From positions 9,020,102-9,084,101 of the forward strand of contig OY855906.1 in NCBI GenBank assembly GCA_963693305.1: 64,000 nucleotides of DNA, in the 5' to 3' direction. Positions within the stretch are counted from its first letter, which is position 1. The number at the start of each line of letters is the position of its first letter. Below are positions 45,150 through 58,255 of this stretch, one piece after another. The notes under the pieces were generated by a model that did not search any database, was not told the DNA's origin, and worked only from the letters and a program-made list of their open reading frames with translations. Origin of the DNA: Meandrina meandrites (taxonomy: Eukaryota > Cnidaria > Anthozoa > Scleractinia > Meandrinidae). The position numbers were made by a program, and so were the translations under genes.

Positions 45150-48100
45150 CTAAACTGAGATTTTTAACTTATCAGCCATTGCCTGAAGAAGTTTGCCTTG
45201 AGCTTCTACAGTGGCCTGGAGTTTATGGATCATCTCGTCTCGTCTTTCATCTTGCATTTGTTTCTCATGCCAAATCTCCTCAGTTGTCGTTTCACCAGAT
45301 TCGTTGCTCAGCAGCTTATCCATAAAATCCCAATCAGTGAGATCAGAGCCAGCAAGGGCAAACCTTTGGAAAACGGGTAGATATAATCACAACAGGATAA
45401 AAAACAAAAAACAAATGTCCTATGACATAGAACAGTCTTAATCGGAACCCTTTCCTGAAACCTTGTCTGACAGCAGTGACCAAAGAAGAAATATCCCCTA
45501 ATCAAATTAAACTTCCTTTGATCATTGGTAAGAGGCAGAATGATTCAATCAGGTCATTTTCGCGAAGGAGAATGTTTACGTAAATTCCACAAATTAACAT
45601 CAACTGGCCCCGTGGAAAAAAGAATCACAATTACATTATAACAGTTAAATAGATGCAAATCACAAAACCATTTCTTTAGAAATCTAGTGAAAGCCGTGGC
45701 AATGAAATGAATGCGTTACCAAACAGGTGAAAATGGCGGGGGGGGGGGGGGGGGGGGGCGACTGGTTCGGAAAATTTACGTAACAGTCAAACTCAAATTT
45801 CTCATTTTAAATAAGGTTATGCGCATGAACTGATACCGGATAGGGTGACTCCCATATGAAAAGGACGGTGATGCTCTTCGGCAGTTTTGAAAACAACCCC
45901 TAGAGGGTCCTAAAGGAGACTAATCTGAGCGTGGCTCAAAAAATTTTGTAACCCTAAAAGATACCAAAATGTTAAAAATAGAATTCATATTTCAATATTT
46001 CTTCGAGTGCAACCCTAAACAAGACTTTGACGGCTAAAAATGTTGGCTTTTTTCCCAGAACACCCTAACCAAAAAGTCAAAATTTACACCCCTAAGCGCA
46101 AACACCCCCCCCCCCCCCCCCCCCCCCACTCCTCCCGTGACCGATAATACCCACCTTTTAAAGAAACTGCTTTGGTTTGGTTTTATTTCCAGAGAGCTCC
46201 TGTGTATCCGTCGCAGAATAAATATTGGGTAAGATCTCATAATGTGGTTAACCAATAACACTTGGTCTATTAAAGCTCGTAAACTTGCTGTCTTCCTGAT
46301 AGCCTCGATGTCACCAACCGCCAGACCAACCTGAAGATCATTTATCAAATACCAAAGTTAAATGACAACAATAAATACTAGTGGATGGCCCCTTGCCATT
46401 AATGTGTTATGTTATGTCATATTAGAAAGCTTGACACAGGCATTATGTATGACAAAAATCGACGTCAGACGCCCATCGTTGATGGAATCCCCCAAAGGTT
46501 TTCGTTAAATAATGCACAGCGAAATAATTTTGCATTGATTAGAAAATCATTAGCTGGCCCTACAAGATGACATAATTTTTGTCGGCTGTTTCGACATATG
46601 ACGTCTTATGACCTTATTAGTCCCGCCATCTTGGATTTCATCATTTCCTTAGAAAGTCAGAAAATAACGGAAACTGACACAAAATCAAGTCAAAATGCTA
46701 ATGAGATTAAAAAATATACGAATCGTACCATTTGTTTAAAAAAAGCTGGAGAAATCAAAAGGTTATGTCTAAAATTGCAATTTTGACTTGATTTTTTGAC
46801 TTTGCAATAGTAACGTCAAAACACTTTTTGCAAGGGAGAAATGAATAACTGTTGAAAGATTCGGAGCCATCAAATAAAACGCCTTTTAAATCTCCAAGGG
46901 GTACCATCTACCCTCCCCCTGTACATCACGTCCGAAGTTTAATGAATTCAGCAAAGATTTGATTTACTCACCAACAAGTTGACGAGCACAACAGAGACCA
47001 TTAAAACAAACATTAAGAATAAGACGAAGGTCAGTATCGGCAAGGGAACATATGGGATATCTGTTCCTGGTACTGTGTGGTTGTTCACAGTGTTGTCAAC
47101 CAGCATGCCTGTATAATCCAATTCACCGACCATCATCACGTTAACCTTGGCTAGAGCAAGCCAGAAGACTGAGAAATTACCCTAGCAGGAGAAGGTTGCA
47201 GTGTTACATATGAAATAATTACAATATACTTCAGTCTTAGCATCTTTATTAAATAGGGGCGGTAAGGGGGGAAAAAGGCTAGGGTCTTGTGGTTTAGTTC
47301 CTCCATATAAGGGTAAAATGTTCCTGTTTATGTATTTACTTAATAACAGGGGATTTTGCAAATGACTACCAGCAAGTATTCAGCCATCACCCAATTGGGT
47401 GTTTGACTTCAGAGGAGTCTTCCGGTAGATAGCGGTGGATAGCGGTATCCACCCTTTGAACAACTGGGGTCAGTGGAAATTTGGACCAGTCACCTAATGT
47501 ATCAGTTGAGCCATTCAGACCCTCCTATACGACTAGTGCAGCTTTAAATCAATCTCACCTGCTCCTGCAGTAGAATATAAAACGCCAAGGAAAAGCCAGT
47601 AAGACCGATGAGGAAGGTAGATATCACTTTCAGAAAAGTGAAGAGTACTTCGACGTACATCGTTACGTACAAGCCAAGACCACCAAACCGACGAAGAGAT
47701 AACGTCAAATTGAGGTAACAGAGAAGTAAGCCCACTATCCCAGCGGTCCACTGCGTTTTTATGCTGTAAAACTCTGTTCCAGTTATGTAAGGTAGTATGA
47801 AAGTCCACACAGTTCCGAACATGGCCAAATCCAGCAAGTTTGTGTATTCCTTTAAGTACGACAACCGAAACCACACCACTTGAAATATCTCATTGATAAC
47901 TTGCATAATCAAGAGAACATTCAAAATATAAGGAACTATCTTCACAAAGGTTGCTTTGCTTTCTTTCTGGGCAGTTATGTTTGTTTCAGAAGGCATGAAT
48001 GCGAAATTAAGTTTCTCCCTTTCCATGACCATGAGGCTGGTGTACAAAATGACGAAAAGTGCAAATATTGCAGCACTGAAGATGCTGACAAACTTGCCCA

Positions 48101-51100
48101 GCATCATCCACTTCCATCGTAGCAGAGCTTGAGTAACTTTGTGGTTGAGCAACTTTTCTCGCCGGTATATCGCCATAGTCGCAGGGCCAAAGTACTTAAC
48201 GCAGTCGGCATCCACGTCCGGATCCAAAGGAATGAAGTTGAATGTGACTGAAAAGTCTTCGTGCGACGGAGGGAGGGGGCTGTAGCTGACACACCGATCA
48301 AGAGCAATTTCTGCGACATCTGGTAGTTTCTCTATTAATCGTTGCATTGGATAAGTTGAGTCCTCGCAAGGCGAGTACTTCAGCACCTCTTCCCACCTTT
48401 GAGAAACAAACAATTTTTCGTTTTTATGAATAAATATATAGAGGATATTACACAGTGGCGAGAAGATATCAATTTTATGTTCGAGTGGCAGAAAAGATAT
48501 CGTTTTCAGTGCCACAAGAACATAAAATTCGTATCTTTATTATATGGAGACCAGATAAAGTTTATATTGCCGATTTTTTTGCCATTTCAAATAAAGCGGC
48601 CTCAAAGCTGGATAAGAGAGGAAAGTACTGAAAACGTACCTCTGGTGCCTCACAAGTGTTTTGGCCACCTCGCCTGCTTCCCATTCAATGGCAACGTCAA
48701 GGCAAGTCATGTTCCTATCATTTCTAGCCGTGACGTCTGCTCCTCTGTCCAACAGGAACTTGAGTACATCAAGGCGATTGTGCATGCACGCTATATGAAG
48801 TGGTGTGTTTTTAGTATAGTCTTTCTGCTCCAGTGTACTTGGCAAAAGACGACCAAGCAGAATTTGTACGGTTTTTAAAGAACCAGCCTTCACTGCCAAA
48901 TGAAGTGCTGTGCATCCGTTCCCATCCGAAGATGTCACGTCAGAGCCCTTTGAAATTAGAAGCTCGCAGGTCTTGCTGAAATTAAAATAAATAAAGCATT
49001 CTTTTGAGTAATTGAGCGATTGAAATAAAAACTGAAATAGATCGACTGATGCATGTTTAGTTACTACGATTATACTATAGATTTTTTTATTATTTTCAGC
49101 TACCACGCAGCTAGCAGCCGATAATTAAAGACTATTCTCAACAGGCGTGCCAGGTCTTCCTCCATGGTGCAATACAAGAGTTTATCTGATTACGTGGGAA
49201 TTGCAGTATATCCTTTCATTTAAAATATCACATTTTGTAGAAAGAGAGGAGAACCGCTTTGAAAGGTAGGGTGTGGCTTGAAGAACATTAAGTTATCGGA
49301 CGTCGGATTCAGGGTCGATTTAAGGGGAAATCGAAATTATCAATCCAAATCCAAGTGTGAAGGTAGGTTTGACGCCCCCAGCACTTTTCAGATAGGTATT
49401 GTTAAAAAACAGCCATGGAATATTGCAATTCCTAAGATTTGGTTGGTTCTAAGCCATGGTATATAAGCTCAAATACCATGGGCCACAAATAGAAAAGGTG
49501 TACGCATCAGTGGGAACAGCCAGGGAGCTCAAGTATTACAATCCTTTGAGTGTTTTTAATAAAACAGTCATTTCACTCGCACTTGTTGGAAATAGGATAG
49601 TTATAGCCAACAACCCGTCTTTTTGGTTCTCTACCATCTCACATCCAACAAACGCAAATTGAATTATTGTTAAGTATTGTTAAAAATAAACGGGACTCAT
49701 CAGCGGGCGATCAAACGATATATAATATTGTAATTGTTATATTTGAAGTGCTACTCACGAGTGTTTTTTGCTGGCAGCCAAATGAAGAGCCGTAAATCCA
49801 CGTTCATCTCTCTCATTCAACATATATGGGCAATTCGAAAGATACTCCACACAACGTAGGGAACCATTTGCAGCCGCAATATGAAGTGGTGTGTTTTCGT
49901 AAAGATCGCGTTCATTTAAGAGATTCTGCTCTTGTATCTCCTGCAGCAGAATTTCCAAAATCTAAAGGAAGGGGAAAGCTAAAACATGAAAACTGAAAAC
50001 GCAAGTTTCTAATTAACTGTATTGTTGTTAAGCGAGTCCGATTACTTGGGTTTGTAACCGTTTAATAAATAATCGACTCTAACTCCACCTAACTCTAAAC
50101 TGCTGTCTCTGAGAGAATCATCAACATTTGAAACCATCACAAATATTTTGTTCGTTACCATTTTAGTGACACTATTTATTTACTCATGAATCAGACCCCG
50201 AGTTCGTGATCAGCGCCATTATTAGCCATCATTATGGGTAAGCGCTGTGAATAAATTACGTTCTTTCTCTAATTCTTAACCCTATTCAGCCCAATTAAGC
50301 ACTTCTTCCACGCCCCTTCGGGGTCCACAAGATGACGCAATAACATCATATGAAGTTTGATTTACAAGCAGTTGCCCTCTTGGTTTCTTGATTTTTTTTT
50401 ATGATGTCAGCAAAACTACAAAAATTGAGTAAAAAGAAAATGCAACAAAAACATTGTTCCTAATATTGTTAAAGTTTGAAAGAGAAATTAAAATAACAAC
50501 TGAATACCTTTGAGTCTTCCAGTCCAGCTGCCAAGTGAAATACGGTCTTTAAGTCTTTGTCCTTTAACTGCGACACTTTATCTTTGTCTCTTTCCAGTAA
50601 CATTTTTACTATTTCTTCTCTCCTGTTATTGATAGCCAAATGAAGACAACTGTTAAGGGAAGAATCGGTTGCTGTTATTTCCGCCCCGTGGTCCAACAGA
50701 ACCTTTACACTTTGGCTTGCTCCAAGCGTCACTGCAATCAGGAATGGTGTCATCGACAACATGTCCTTGGCCTCCGGATCAGCTCCATTCTCCAAAAGAA
50801 GCTCAACTATCCGACCGTGATTGTACGCAGCCGCACTGTGGAAAGTAGTTAAAATATCGGATTTGGACGACAAAGTTCTTGGAAATAAACTTTCTCTAAA
50901 ACATTACACTGACTGGAACACGCCATCATAAATATATACTGGAACCACTTGCATGGACGTGACAATTTATTAAATCATTCACCATTCAACTACGCTGTCA
51001 GCTGCTGAACAATTTTTCACCTATCATTCTAAAATGCCACTCGTCTTAGCTGACGATTAAAATTTTCACCGCGTTTCCTTTCTATCAGTTTACTGACTCC

Positions 51101-52865
51101 ACACAAAACCTCTTACTTGAACTCTGATGGATCTTTCAAAGCTCTCAAGTAAAACATAAAACTAATTAATGGAACGAAACAGTAACTGATAACTCAACCT
51201 GTGCAGTGGCGTTCTTAGGCTCCCATCTCTGCCGTCGATGACAGCCCCATGCAAGATGAGAAGTTCCACCAACGTCAACTGACCATGTTTAGCTGCTAAA
51301 TGAAGTGGCGAGGTACACGCCACCAAGTCAACTATGTCACGGTCCGCGTTGTGACGTAACAGTACGTCGACCACTCCTGAATGACCTCTGCTGCAGGCGA
51401 TGTGAAGAGCTGTCTTACCTTCGTTGTCTTTGCTATTGACAAATTCGGTTATATTGTACTTCCTTTTTGAGGCTTAAAAAGAAAGATTAAGTACCTGTTA
51501 GTTATATCTTTAGTTAAGCTTTTGTAGTACGATTACTCGGACAGGGCCACTCTGGAAAAAATAGACCATTCAATTTGTGATCAAATAATGCATTGGTAAC
51601 AAAATGCTCAACCATCACGTCATTCCCCAATCCACGCCATTCCTCCTCTCTAGAAATCACTTTGCGATGCGGCATCAATTGCAGTTGAACTTGGGGGATC
51701 ATTCGTAGTCCAATTTTGGGATCTGTAGTGGTCTCGGGATCACTTGATCAAGCACCGTCCATTGCTCTCAATTAACATTTCGTTTGGTGAAAAAAGTATA
51801 CCTTTACTTTAAACGGGAATGGCCATAGAGGCTCAAAGCAAGACACCACTAAAAGACTATCTTAATGTTGACTCAAGGGCTGGTCAAGGAGTCAAAACGT
51901 CTAAGATATATACAAAAAGACATAAGTCCCAAAACACACCAAGAAAATGAATGATGCCCGTGATACCTGTTTCAATAAGAAGCTGGCAAATCTCTTCATG
52001 TCCTGGCCAGGCTGCAAAGTGGAGAGGGGTATGCTGAGTCATCGACTTTGCCATTATGTCCGCATCATTTTCTAAAAACAACTCGCACGTCTCTCTATTC
52101 CCACCCAAACAGGCTAAATGGAAAGGCGAGAAATCCCTGCAGTTTACAATGGTAGCCTTCACCCTAGAATCTTTCAACAAAAGACTGCATATCTCGGTAT
52201 ATCCCCGTCGTGCAGCTGAGTGAAGTGGGGTTAGTTGGTTTCCGCCTGCTTTCAATGGATCGGCTCCTCTCTCAAGCAGAACCTTAACAATCTCAGCTCT
52301 TTCAAACCTACATGTATAAAAATATATTGGCCATTCTAATTATGGTCAATTATTTTATGCCGCTATCGCTAGTTCGCTGGTATACTTTTTTTTTTTGACG
52401 CTTGCATACTAGTCACATAGTACATGAGAAAATATCCCGAGAAAGAAGTTAATGGTATCGTATACAGATTAAGAACGTGAACATACCTAGCGGCAGCATG
52501 AAGGGGTGTAAATCCACTCTTGTCTGATAGGTTGATATCGGTGCCGTTATCCAACAGAGAAACTACTGCCGCGGCATCATCCACACGGACAGCTCGGTGA
52601 ATTGCAGACAAACCATCACTGTCAGCAGCGTTCACATTTTCCATACCTAAAAAGCCGTCACTGGCCAAGTTCAGCAAACCATTCCCTACCGGTTTAAAGG
52701 CTTGGATTTGGTCTCCCAGTACAGGAGTAGGAGAGACATTTCGTGATCCTTTGGCGCTGCCCGGGTTGGAGATGAGTTCCAGAAATTCATTATCGATCAG
52801 TGGCTCTACTTTGGACAGAGATATGTTGCTTCTCTGTGTGCCTCTAGACGCCAAGCTTGGGCTAT
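45150..52865 (-). CDS. TRPA1-like: Gene C: TRPA1-like ankyrin-repeat cation channel (5' exon missing)
   Basis: Exons, 5' to 3': 52865-52487, 52307-51967, 51472-51199, 50835-50508, 49961-49759, 48975-48640, 48396-47559, 47181-46972, 46330-46155, 45363-45150 (TAG). Every exon length equals that of A, phases join, and no stop interrupts the 1,099 visible residues. Sixteen ankyrin repeats, a pre-S1 linker starting WEEVLKYSPCED, six membrane segments, pore loop MMVGELDY, NLLVGLAVGDIEAI, helical tail. The S1-S2 loop has an N-I-T sequon and the pore loop N-H-T. Small oddities in the repeats: AAWPGHEE (Pro for Gln) and FLENDADIM (Asp for the common Gly). This is the most compact copy at 7.7 kb against 10.7 kb (B) and 19.2 kb (A); its first visible intron is only 179 bp. 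Likely functional, same role as A and B. Start exon not identified. Confidence 0.93.
45738..45758. repeat. Poly(G) run
   Basis: About 21 G in the last C intron, close to a C run at 46107-46128. The two could pair or interfere with assembly. Confidence 0.9.
46107..46128. repeat. Poly(C) run
   Basis: About 22 C about 25 bp outside the donor of exon 46330-46155; the B intron has the same run at 27890-27913. Confidence 0.9.
47421..47475. mobile_element. MITE, family 2, decayed remnant in a C intron
   Basis: Only GATAGCGGTGGATAGCGGTA, TCCACCCTTTGAACAACTGG and a few flanking bases remain. It is in the same intron as the B copy at 30790-30906. Confidence 0.6.
48428..48540. mobile_element. Short hairpin element, C copy
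   Basis: ATTTTATGTTC and GAACATAAAAT flank GATATCGTTTTCAGTGCCAC. Same place and type as 32107-32213 in B. Confidence 0.55.
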
Positions 52866-55270
52866 CTGTAGATAACAACACTTTTATTCACTTCATCTGG
52901 CACTGTAAATAAACTAACTACGTTGAATATATTAAAAGTCTTTGTCTTTTATGCCGTTCACTTAAGGAACTTGAATAAAATCCTTATATGAGAGTCCTTT
53001 ATCCTACATTTTGTCTTCGCGAAAACACGCACATTTTTAAAAATAAAAATCACAATTCCATGGTGTTCTATCAATGACGTAAGCTGGCCTTAGCATGTCC
53101 TTCTAATAGCTCACTGTGTATGTTTTATTGAACTCATTTTACGCTTGGTAGTTTCGTCGATAACATTTAGAATGTGAAAAAAACATGCTCAATGAAACAT
53201 GGCATTTCAGAAAACACGACGTTAAAGAGATCGCCCCAGTTTAATTTTTTTCCTATCGATTTGACCTTTTTTTCAGTTTATCTTTTGTTATTCATAATCA
53301 AACATCACAATTTCAATTGCGATAGCGCTTTGCTCATATTGTTTTCATGCTTGACTTATCGATATCAAAGCAACCGACGATTACAATTTGCTTTCAAATG
53401 AATGTTTTTGAACGGTCTTGCCTGCACACTACTGGACGATAAAACCGACTAATTACAAAAGTCTGTTTTTAAAATACGAATTCAGTAATTAATGATCAAA
53501 ACAGCTACGTCACGATTGCTCGTTCTTTAGTTGATATTCTATTCACGGATTTTTTGGTAAGGAAATGAATTCTAGCTATGGACAGTCTCTAGCTATGGAG
53601 TTACTAGACTAGAGCCGAAAAAAGCGTCTGCTCTCGCAGGCTATGGAGTTACGCACATCTCTTCAGAAACCCGAGTCTTTCGACAAAAGCAACATGACAA
53701 AAGCATAAAAATTATGGGTTTTATAAATAACCATGTAAACGTCTTTTCATTTTTAATTAAGGTCATGGCAAACTGATAAACGCGGAGAACGTGATGCAAG
53801 CAGTAAAAGTAATTTCCTCATTAATCAGTCGTCATCGCTTTTATTCGATGTTCTATTTGCCTTCATATGAGTATTATTGCTTCTCCGATTTCGACAGCCG
53901 ATGCCAATAAAGAGTTCTATTAAGGTCTACATATACACCTGCACGCTACAAGAACTGCAAAGTCTGTTTAACGATTTAAAGACAGATTAATTATATTTAT
54001 AATTTAAGTTCAAATCACCGGTCAATGTCATGCTCATCGACTTTTCGTGACAAATCGTTTCTTGCTATCGAATTCACACCACTTACTAGAAACCCGATCG
54101 AGTCTCTGAACCACTGTCGAAACAAAACTGCCGAAATTACGGGAACTCGAAACGATCGGGTTCTTTTCGTTTTATCAGCTTAAATAACAAACGTCAAGAA
54201 CGGAATATATTTAACAAAGTAAATGGCCGATCGATAGAATATTTGCCGGCTCTGTTTTCTACGTACAAACTAAAAAACATTGTGGCAATAAGATAAGTGG
54301 GATTGAAATTACTGTCTAACAAAAACAAATCGTCAAACCTGTTCTGTTACTGGTGCCAATAGAACGATACGTGGACATTAGACTACTCATGGCCGGCGAC
54401 AATACTGTACGTGATCGCTCACATCACACTGATATGTATAATCCACTTTGTTGTTTGACGTCTGGTGTTTGGCGTGACACGGAATTCGAAACATTTTATT
54501 CTAATTACTCGGCCGGAAGATGCTGATTCAATACAGGAATTAGTTTGCTAATATTGGCGACAAGTAAAATGTAGTGTGTTCTTTTCCTTTTTGGTTAAAT
54601 GTCCCAAGGTAACTCTGTAGATTACTGCATTTGGTCAGAAATTTTATTTGAAGTAAGCACTAGGTTAGCAATGCAGCGCTCTTTATAATTAACGAGCCTA
54701 TTTACCGATCATGTCAAGAAACGTCGAGCAAAACAGGTGAATCAATCACACGGTTTAACATTGAAGTCGACCATCGTGCGTTGCCACAGCTGCCACCTTG
54801 TTAGCTTGATGAGATGAGTCGGTCATTTCAGTGCAACTGCGCATGCGAACAAAAAATTGATCATATTCCTAACTATGATCATATTCCTAACTACAGGTGT
54901 GTTCATTATGCGTCTATTGGCTGCTTTTTTGCGACTTCAAGTCAAAAGATAGCTTTTTAATTGTTTCTTTGTTTCCATTGTTTGTTTGTTTTCTAATTAT
55001 TGTAAATAATTAGTCTTAAATTAATCTTACTATTTATATAATAGCATATCTTTTAATTTATATTACTCATATGGTTTGTTAGGCGCATTTGATCATATTT
55101 ACATGCTAATTTGCGCCTTAGAAATATTAAATATTATTATTAAATATTATTATTGAATATGCACCTAATGGCAGTAACGTTGTCATAGAAAAACGAACAA
55201 ATGAGAAAAAGACAAATAGGAATTAATTAGGCGTATGTTTGAAATTCACACGAAGAAGTGGCCTCGAAAC
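52866..55270. other. Spacer upstream of gene C; likely promoter and 5' exon
   Basis: Homologous to the upstream regions of A and B up to about 54760, including both conserved blocks (53773-53970, 54388-54530). Beyond that it is AT-rich sequence without a recognised gene (TTAAATATTATTATT near 55125-55155). Confidence 0.55.
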
Positions 55271-55279
55271 GTCTCAAAA

Positions 55280-55730
55280 TACCTCGGGAGGGGGAGGGTA
55301 CTCCATTACAAGGGCTTAGCGGGGCGTGCGACCCGACAGGGTGTGGTTTTCAGGATTTTTTTTGTCATGAACGGGGTAACTATTTCACCCATTTTTGTCT
55401 TAAGGGCCAATGTCCTAAACAGGATAAGCATATATGTTTATTTATACGCATTTGGCCACAAGCTGAATTTTTACAAGTTCTTCCTTAGCGTTGACTTCCG
55501 TTGACTTTGGTATTGATACCAAGCTTAATTCACGTTTGATCACGCTACAACAAAAGTCTCAGACGTGTTATCAAAAATCGGAATTCTGCCTTAAACAGGT
55601 AGGAAAATTGGAGATTCCTGTCTTAAACAGGGTCAGGGTTTGGGCGACCGGGGCGCACCTCCCTACCCGAGATTATGTCAAGTACCCCCCCCCCTCTCCC
55701 CACCTCTCCCCCGGACAAAATACAGGTACC
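55280..55730. repeat. Probable interspersed repeat
   Basis: A block with GGGAGGGGGAGGGTACTCCA at one side and CCCCCCCCCTCTCCCC at the other, plus repeated TTAAACAGG words inside (CCTTAAACAGGTAGG, CTTAAACAGGGTCAGG). Overlapping short frames on the plus strand look like chance. No family assigned. Confidence 0.45.
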
Positions 55731-55769
55731 TCGTGTATTTCCTGTAAATGCTACCAGTTACGCTAATTA

Positions 55770-56590
55770 ATTCATTTTTACCATTTTTCATATTTTCTTT
55801 TAAATATGACAACGCTATTGCAATTACTTTAGGTGTACAACAGTTACCGGTAACGAATCGAAGCTTCTTTAATTATTCCCATACAGCACTGCATTAAAAG
55901 AACGCTGAAGAAAGTGTGGGGTGTATGAAAATTATTATTTTTTATTAGAAAGGATTCTATTTTCTTCTCTTTTGATATTTTCCTATTCTCACTTTTTTAT
56001 AGTGCCGGCACCAACAGCGTAAATCAAACGATCTTAGTGTAATTTTAGAAAGTTTTGAACATTCATCTTGTCGTGTCTCATAAGGCGTATTTAGTGTTTT
56101 CTTTCTTTTTTTTAATATCAGTGTGCAGGAGGTTTCTAAACAATTTAAGAGGTGTCCATTTACAGGGTTGAATAACTTCCACACTCATAATTCCTGTCTA
56201 ACAACACTTGCGTTTTATTTGTTTTTGGCTCACAACTTCATGCACACAAAGCACATTACAACACTGATGGTCGACACAGCCGGCACTCAAACCGTAAAAT
56301 TCCAAAAATACTGGGCTTCCCTTTCAGGAGGACTTAAGTATTTTCGAGTGGGCCTATATTTATGGGGTTGGGGGTTGGGGGGGGGGGGGGGGATATTTTC
56401 CGATTACGAAAATGTTTGTAAAAGATACTATGTCTAAAAAATTTTAGGTGCATACAAAAATACCACATCGAAATCGTCTCTAAACATATCAATATGAAAC
56501 CCAAAACAACTCCTGCAGTTGTTAAAAAAAATATTACAGGTCAGGTCTCTGAGCATACTCTATAACGACGTTAAATACAAAGTAAGCACT
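55770..56590. other. Spacer between genes C and D; no gene seen
   Basis: Includes a G-rich run at 56366-56392. Short open frames on both strands lack any recognised motif. Confidence 0.5.
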
Positions 56591-56591
56591 A

Positions 56592-56748
56592 TACAGACCG
56601 TTTTCATATAACGTCACGCGTACGGCAGCCACATTGGTGTCCCAAAACAATGAAACGGCGGCCATGCTGGTGTACCAAGCTATTCCAACAGGATTGTCTT
56701 TTGTTTTAATAAACCAATTATATGGCCCCTGAGTGAAAACGCTCTGTA
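56592..56748. mobile_element. Small MITE with TACAGACCGTTTTCA ends
   Basis: TACAGACCGTTTTCA at 56592-56606 is nearly the complement of TGAAAACGCTCTGTA at 56734-56748. The interior has CGGCAGCCACATTGGTGT and CGGCGGCCATGCTGGTGT as a direct near-repeat. A TA target is possible. Confidence 0.65.
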
Positions 56749-57074
56749 CTGACGTAGATAATAATCATAAAATTAAGACCTCCCCGGAGTACTCTTTTGT
56801 CTGAGATTTTATTGGGGGGTGGGGGGTATTATCGGAATTGTACGGTTTCAGCAATGACAACTGCTCTACTGTTCTACTGTTTTACTTTCCTAACTAAGAC
56901 ACTCTCTATATTAGATATGTTAACTTATTATTCCACTATTGCGCCATTTTACCATATTAGGGCAAAAGAACGCACAAAATATGCCACGTTATTACACTCA
57001 GTAGAACAGAGCAAAAATATGGACTGAAAGCGGAGGGAAAAAATGGCCGAACTAAACTTTATTTTTAGTGGAAT

Positions 57075-57225
57075 AATAAATCCCTTATTCAATGGTATAA
57101 CATATAATACGAGCGGACATTTTGCTCATTGCTCGTATTTTCCTCACCCCTTCGGGGCTCGGCAAAATATCCGCAAAATATCCGCGCGTATTGTATGTTA
57201 TACCATCGAATAAGGTGTATTTATT
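57075..57225. mobile_element. Palindromic MITE (GGTATAACATA type)
   Basis: Arms of about 50 bp: TTATTCAATGGTATAACATA on the left and TATGTTATACCATCGAATAA on the right, continuing into AATACGAGCGGACATTTTGC and its imperfect complement. The centre is CACCCCTTCGGGGCTCGGC, itself a small hairpin. Confidence 0.75.
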
Positions 57226-57229
57226 CACG

Positions 57230-58255
57230 CAGCATGATGTCAATTATATTAATCTCGAAGAAATTATATTACCTCTGCCTGTTACTATCAAGACCCTTTG
57301 AAAACCTCTGAAAATATGTTTACATACGAAAAAATAAACTCCAATAAATTATCACTGCCCATAGCTATTCAAAGCATTTTGTTAGCGCTTTTTAGGCGAT
57401 TTTGCCTGTCAACAAACCCTAAACGTAGAAAAATACAAAAGTACCACCTTTCGGTCGGGAGAACAAGTGCTACTTTTCTCAAATCTTCATTAATCTACTG
57501 GTAAGGTTTTTATATTTTAAACAGAGAATGCTACGCCATTGTGGCGCGAACAGTTCCTTAGCAACGTCAAGACGAAAACTGCGGGCTCAGTCCAGTCTCG
57601 ATAATCGCAATTTGTCATCAATAGCGAAGCGCGCAAGAAACGTCATGACTCATTCAAACAAACCGGAATGGTGGACGATTTTCCTAAAACACTTTCTAAA
57701 ACAGCCAGCCTTTCCAAAACACTTTTTTGAAACGAGAACCTCGTCTAGATTTCCTCTATTTCTCTCAGCACACGCTGATGTTGTCTGAGCCTTGGGGGTT
57801 TAATCATTTGTGTTCCATTTTCAAACCTCGCGCGCTTCGCTATTGACATTTGCTCCCCCAAATGGATAGGGAAGGTCTATATCAGTTGGACACGACTGGA
57901 TAGGATTGCCAGAATACTACTATATAACTTTTATGACAGAATTGTTAGACAGAGTGTATGAAAATATGGTGTGAATGTTACAGATGTCATCACTAATATT
58001 TTTAAATTGCATTACTGATTATTACATGTATAAAGGTGCCCTGTAACTCCTTTAACCGTCTTTGCAATTGTGAACTTGTTTTCTTGCCAGCACACCTGGA
58101 AATCGGACACACGTATTAGTAATGATGGCCTGTTTATGATTTCAAAAAGCTAGAGCCAGGTCATAGAAAACTTGTCTCACTGTGAGTATTAGAAAAATAA
58201 ACGTTACGACAAAACTTGTCGTTTTCTCTACTTTGAGAATCTCCTATTTATTTAC
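57230..58255. other. Spacer downstream of gene D; no gene seen
   Basis: Two inverted words around GCGAAGCGCGCAAG (57623) and CGCGCGCTTCGCTATTGAC (57827) hint at another palindromic insertion of about 230 bp. Nothing matches the 3' flanks of A, B and C. Confidence 0.4.

Noticed and set aside
55235..55504. 89-codon plus-strand frame in the C-D spacer
   Set aside because: It lies in a probable interspersed repeat with overlapping frames and no recognised protein motif.
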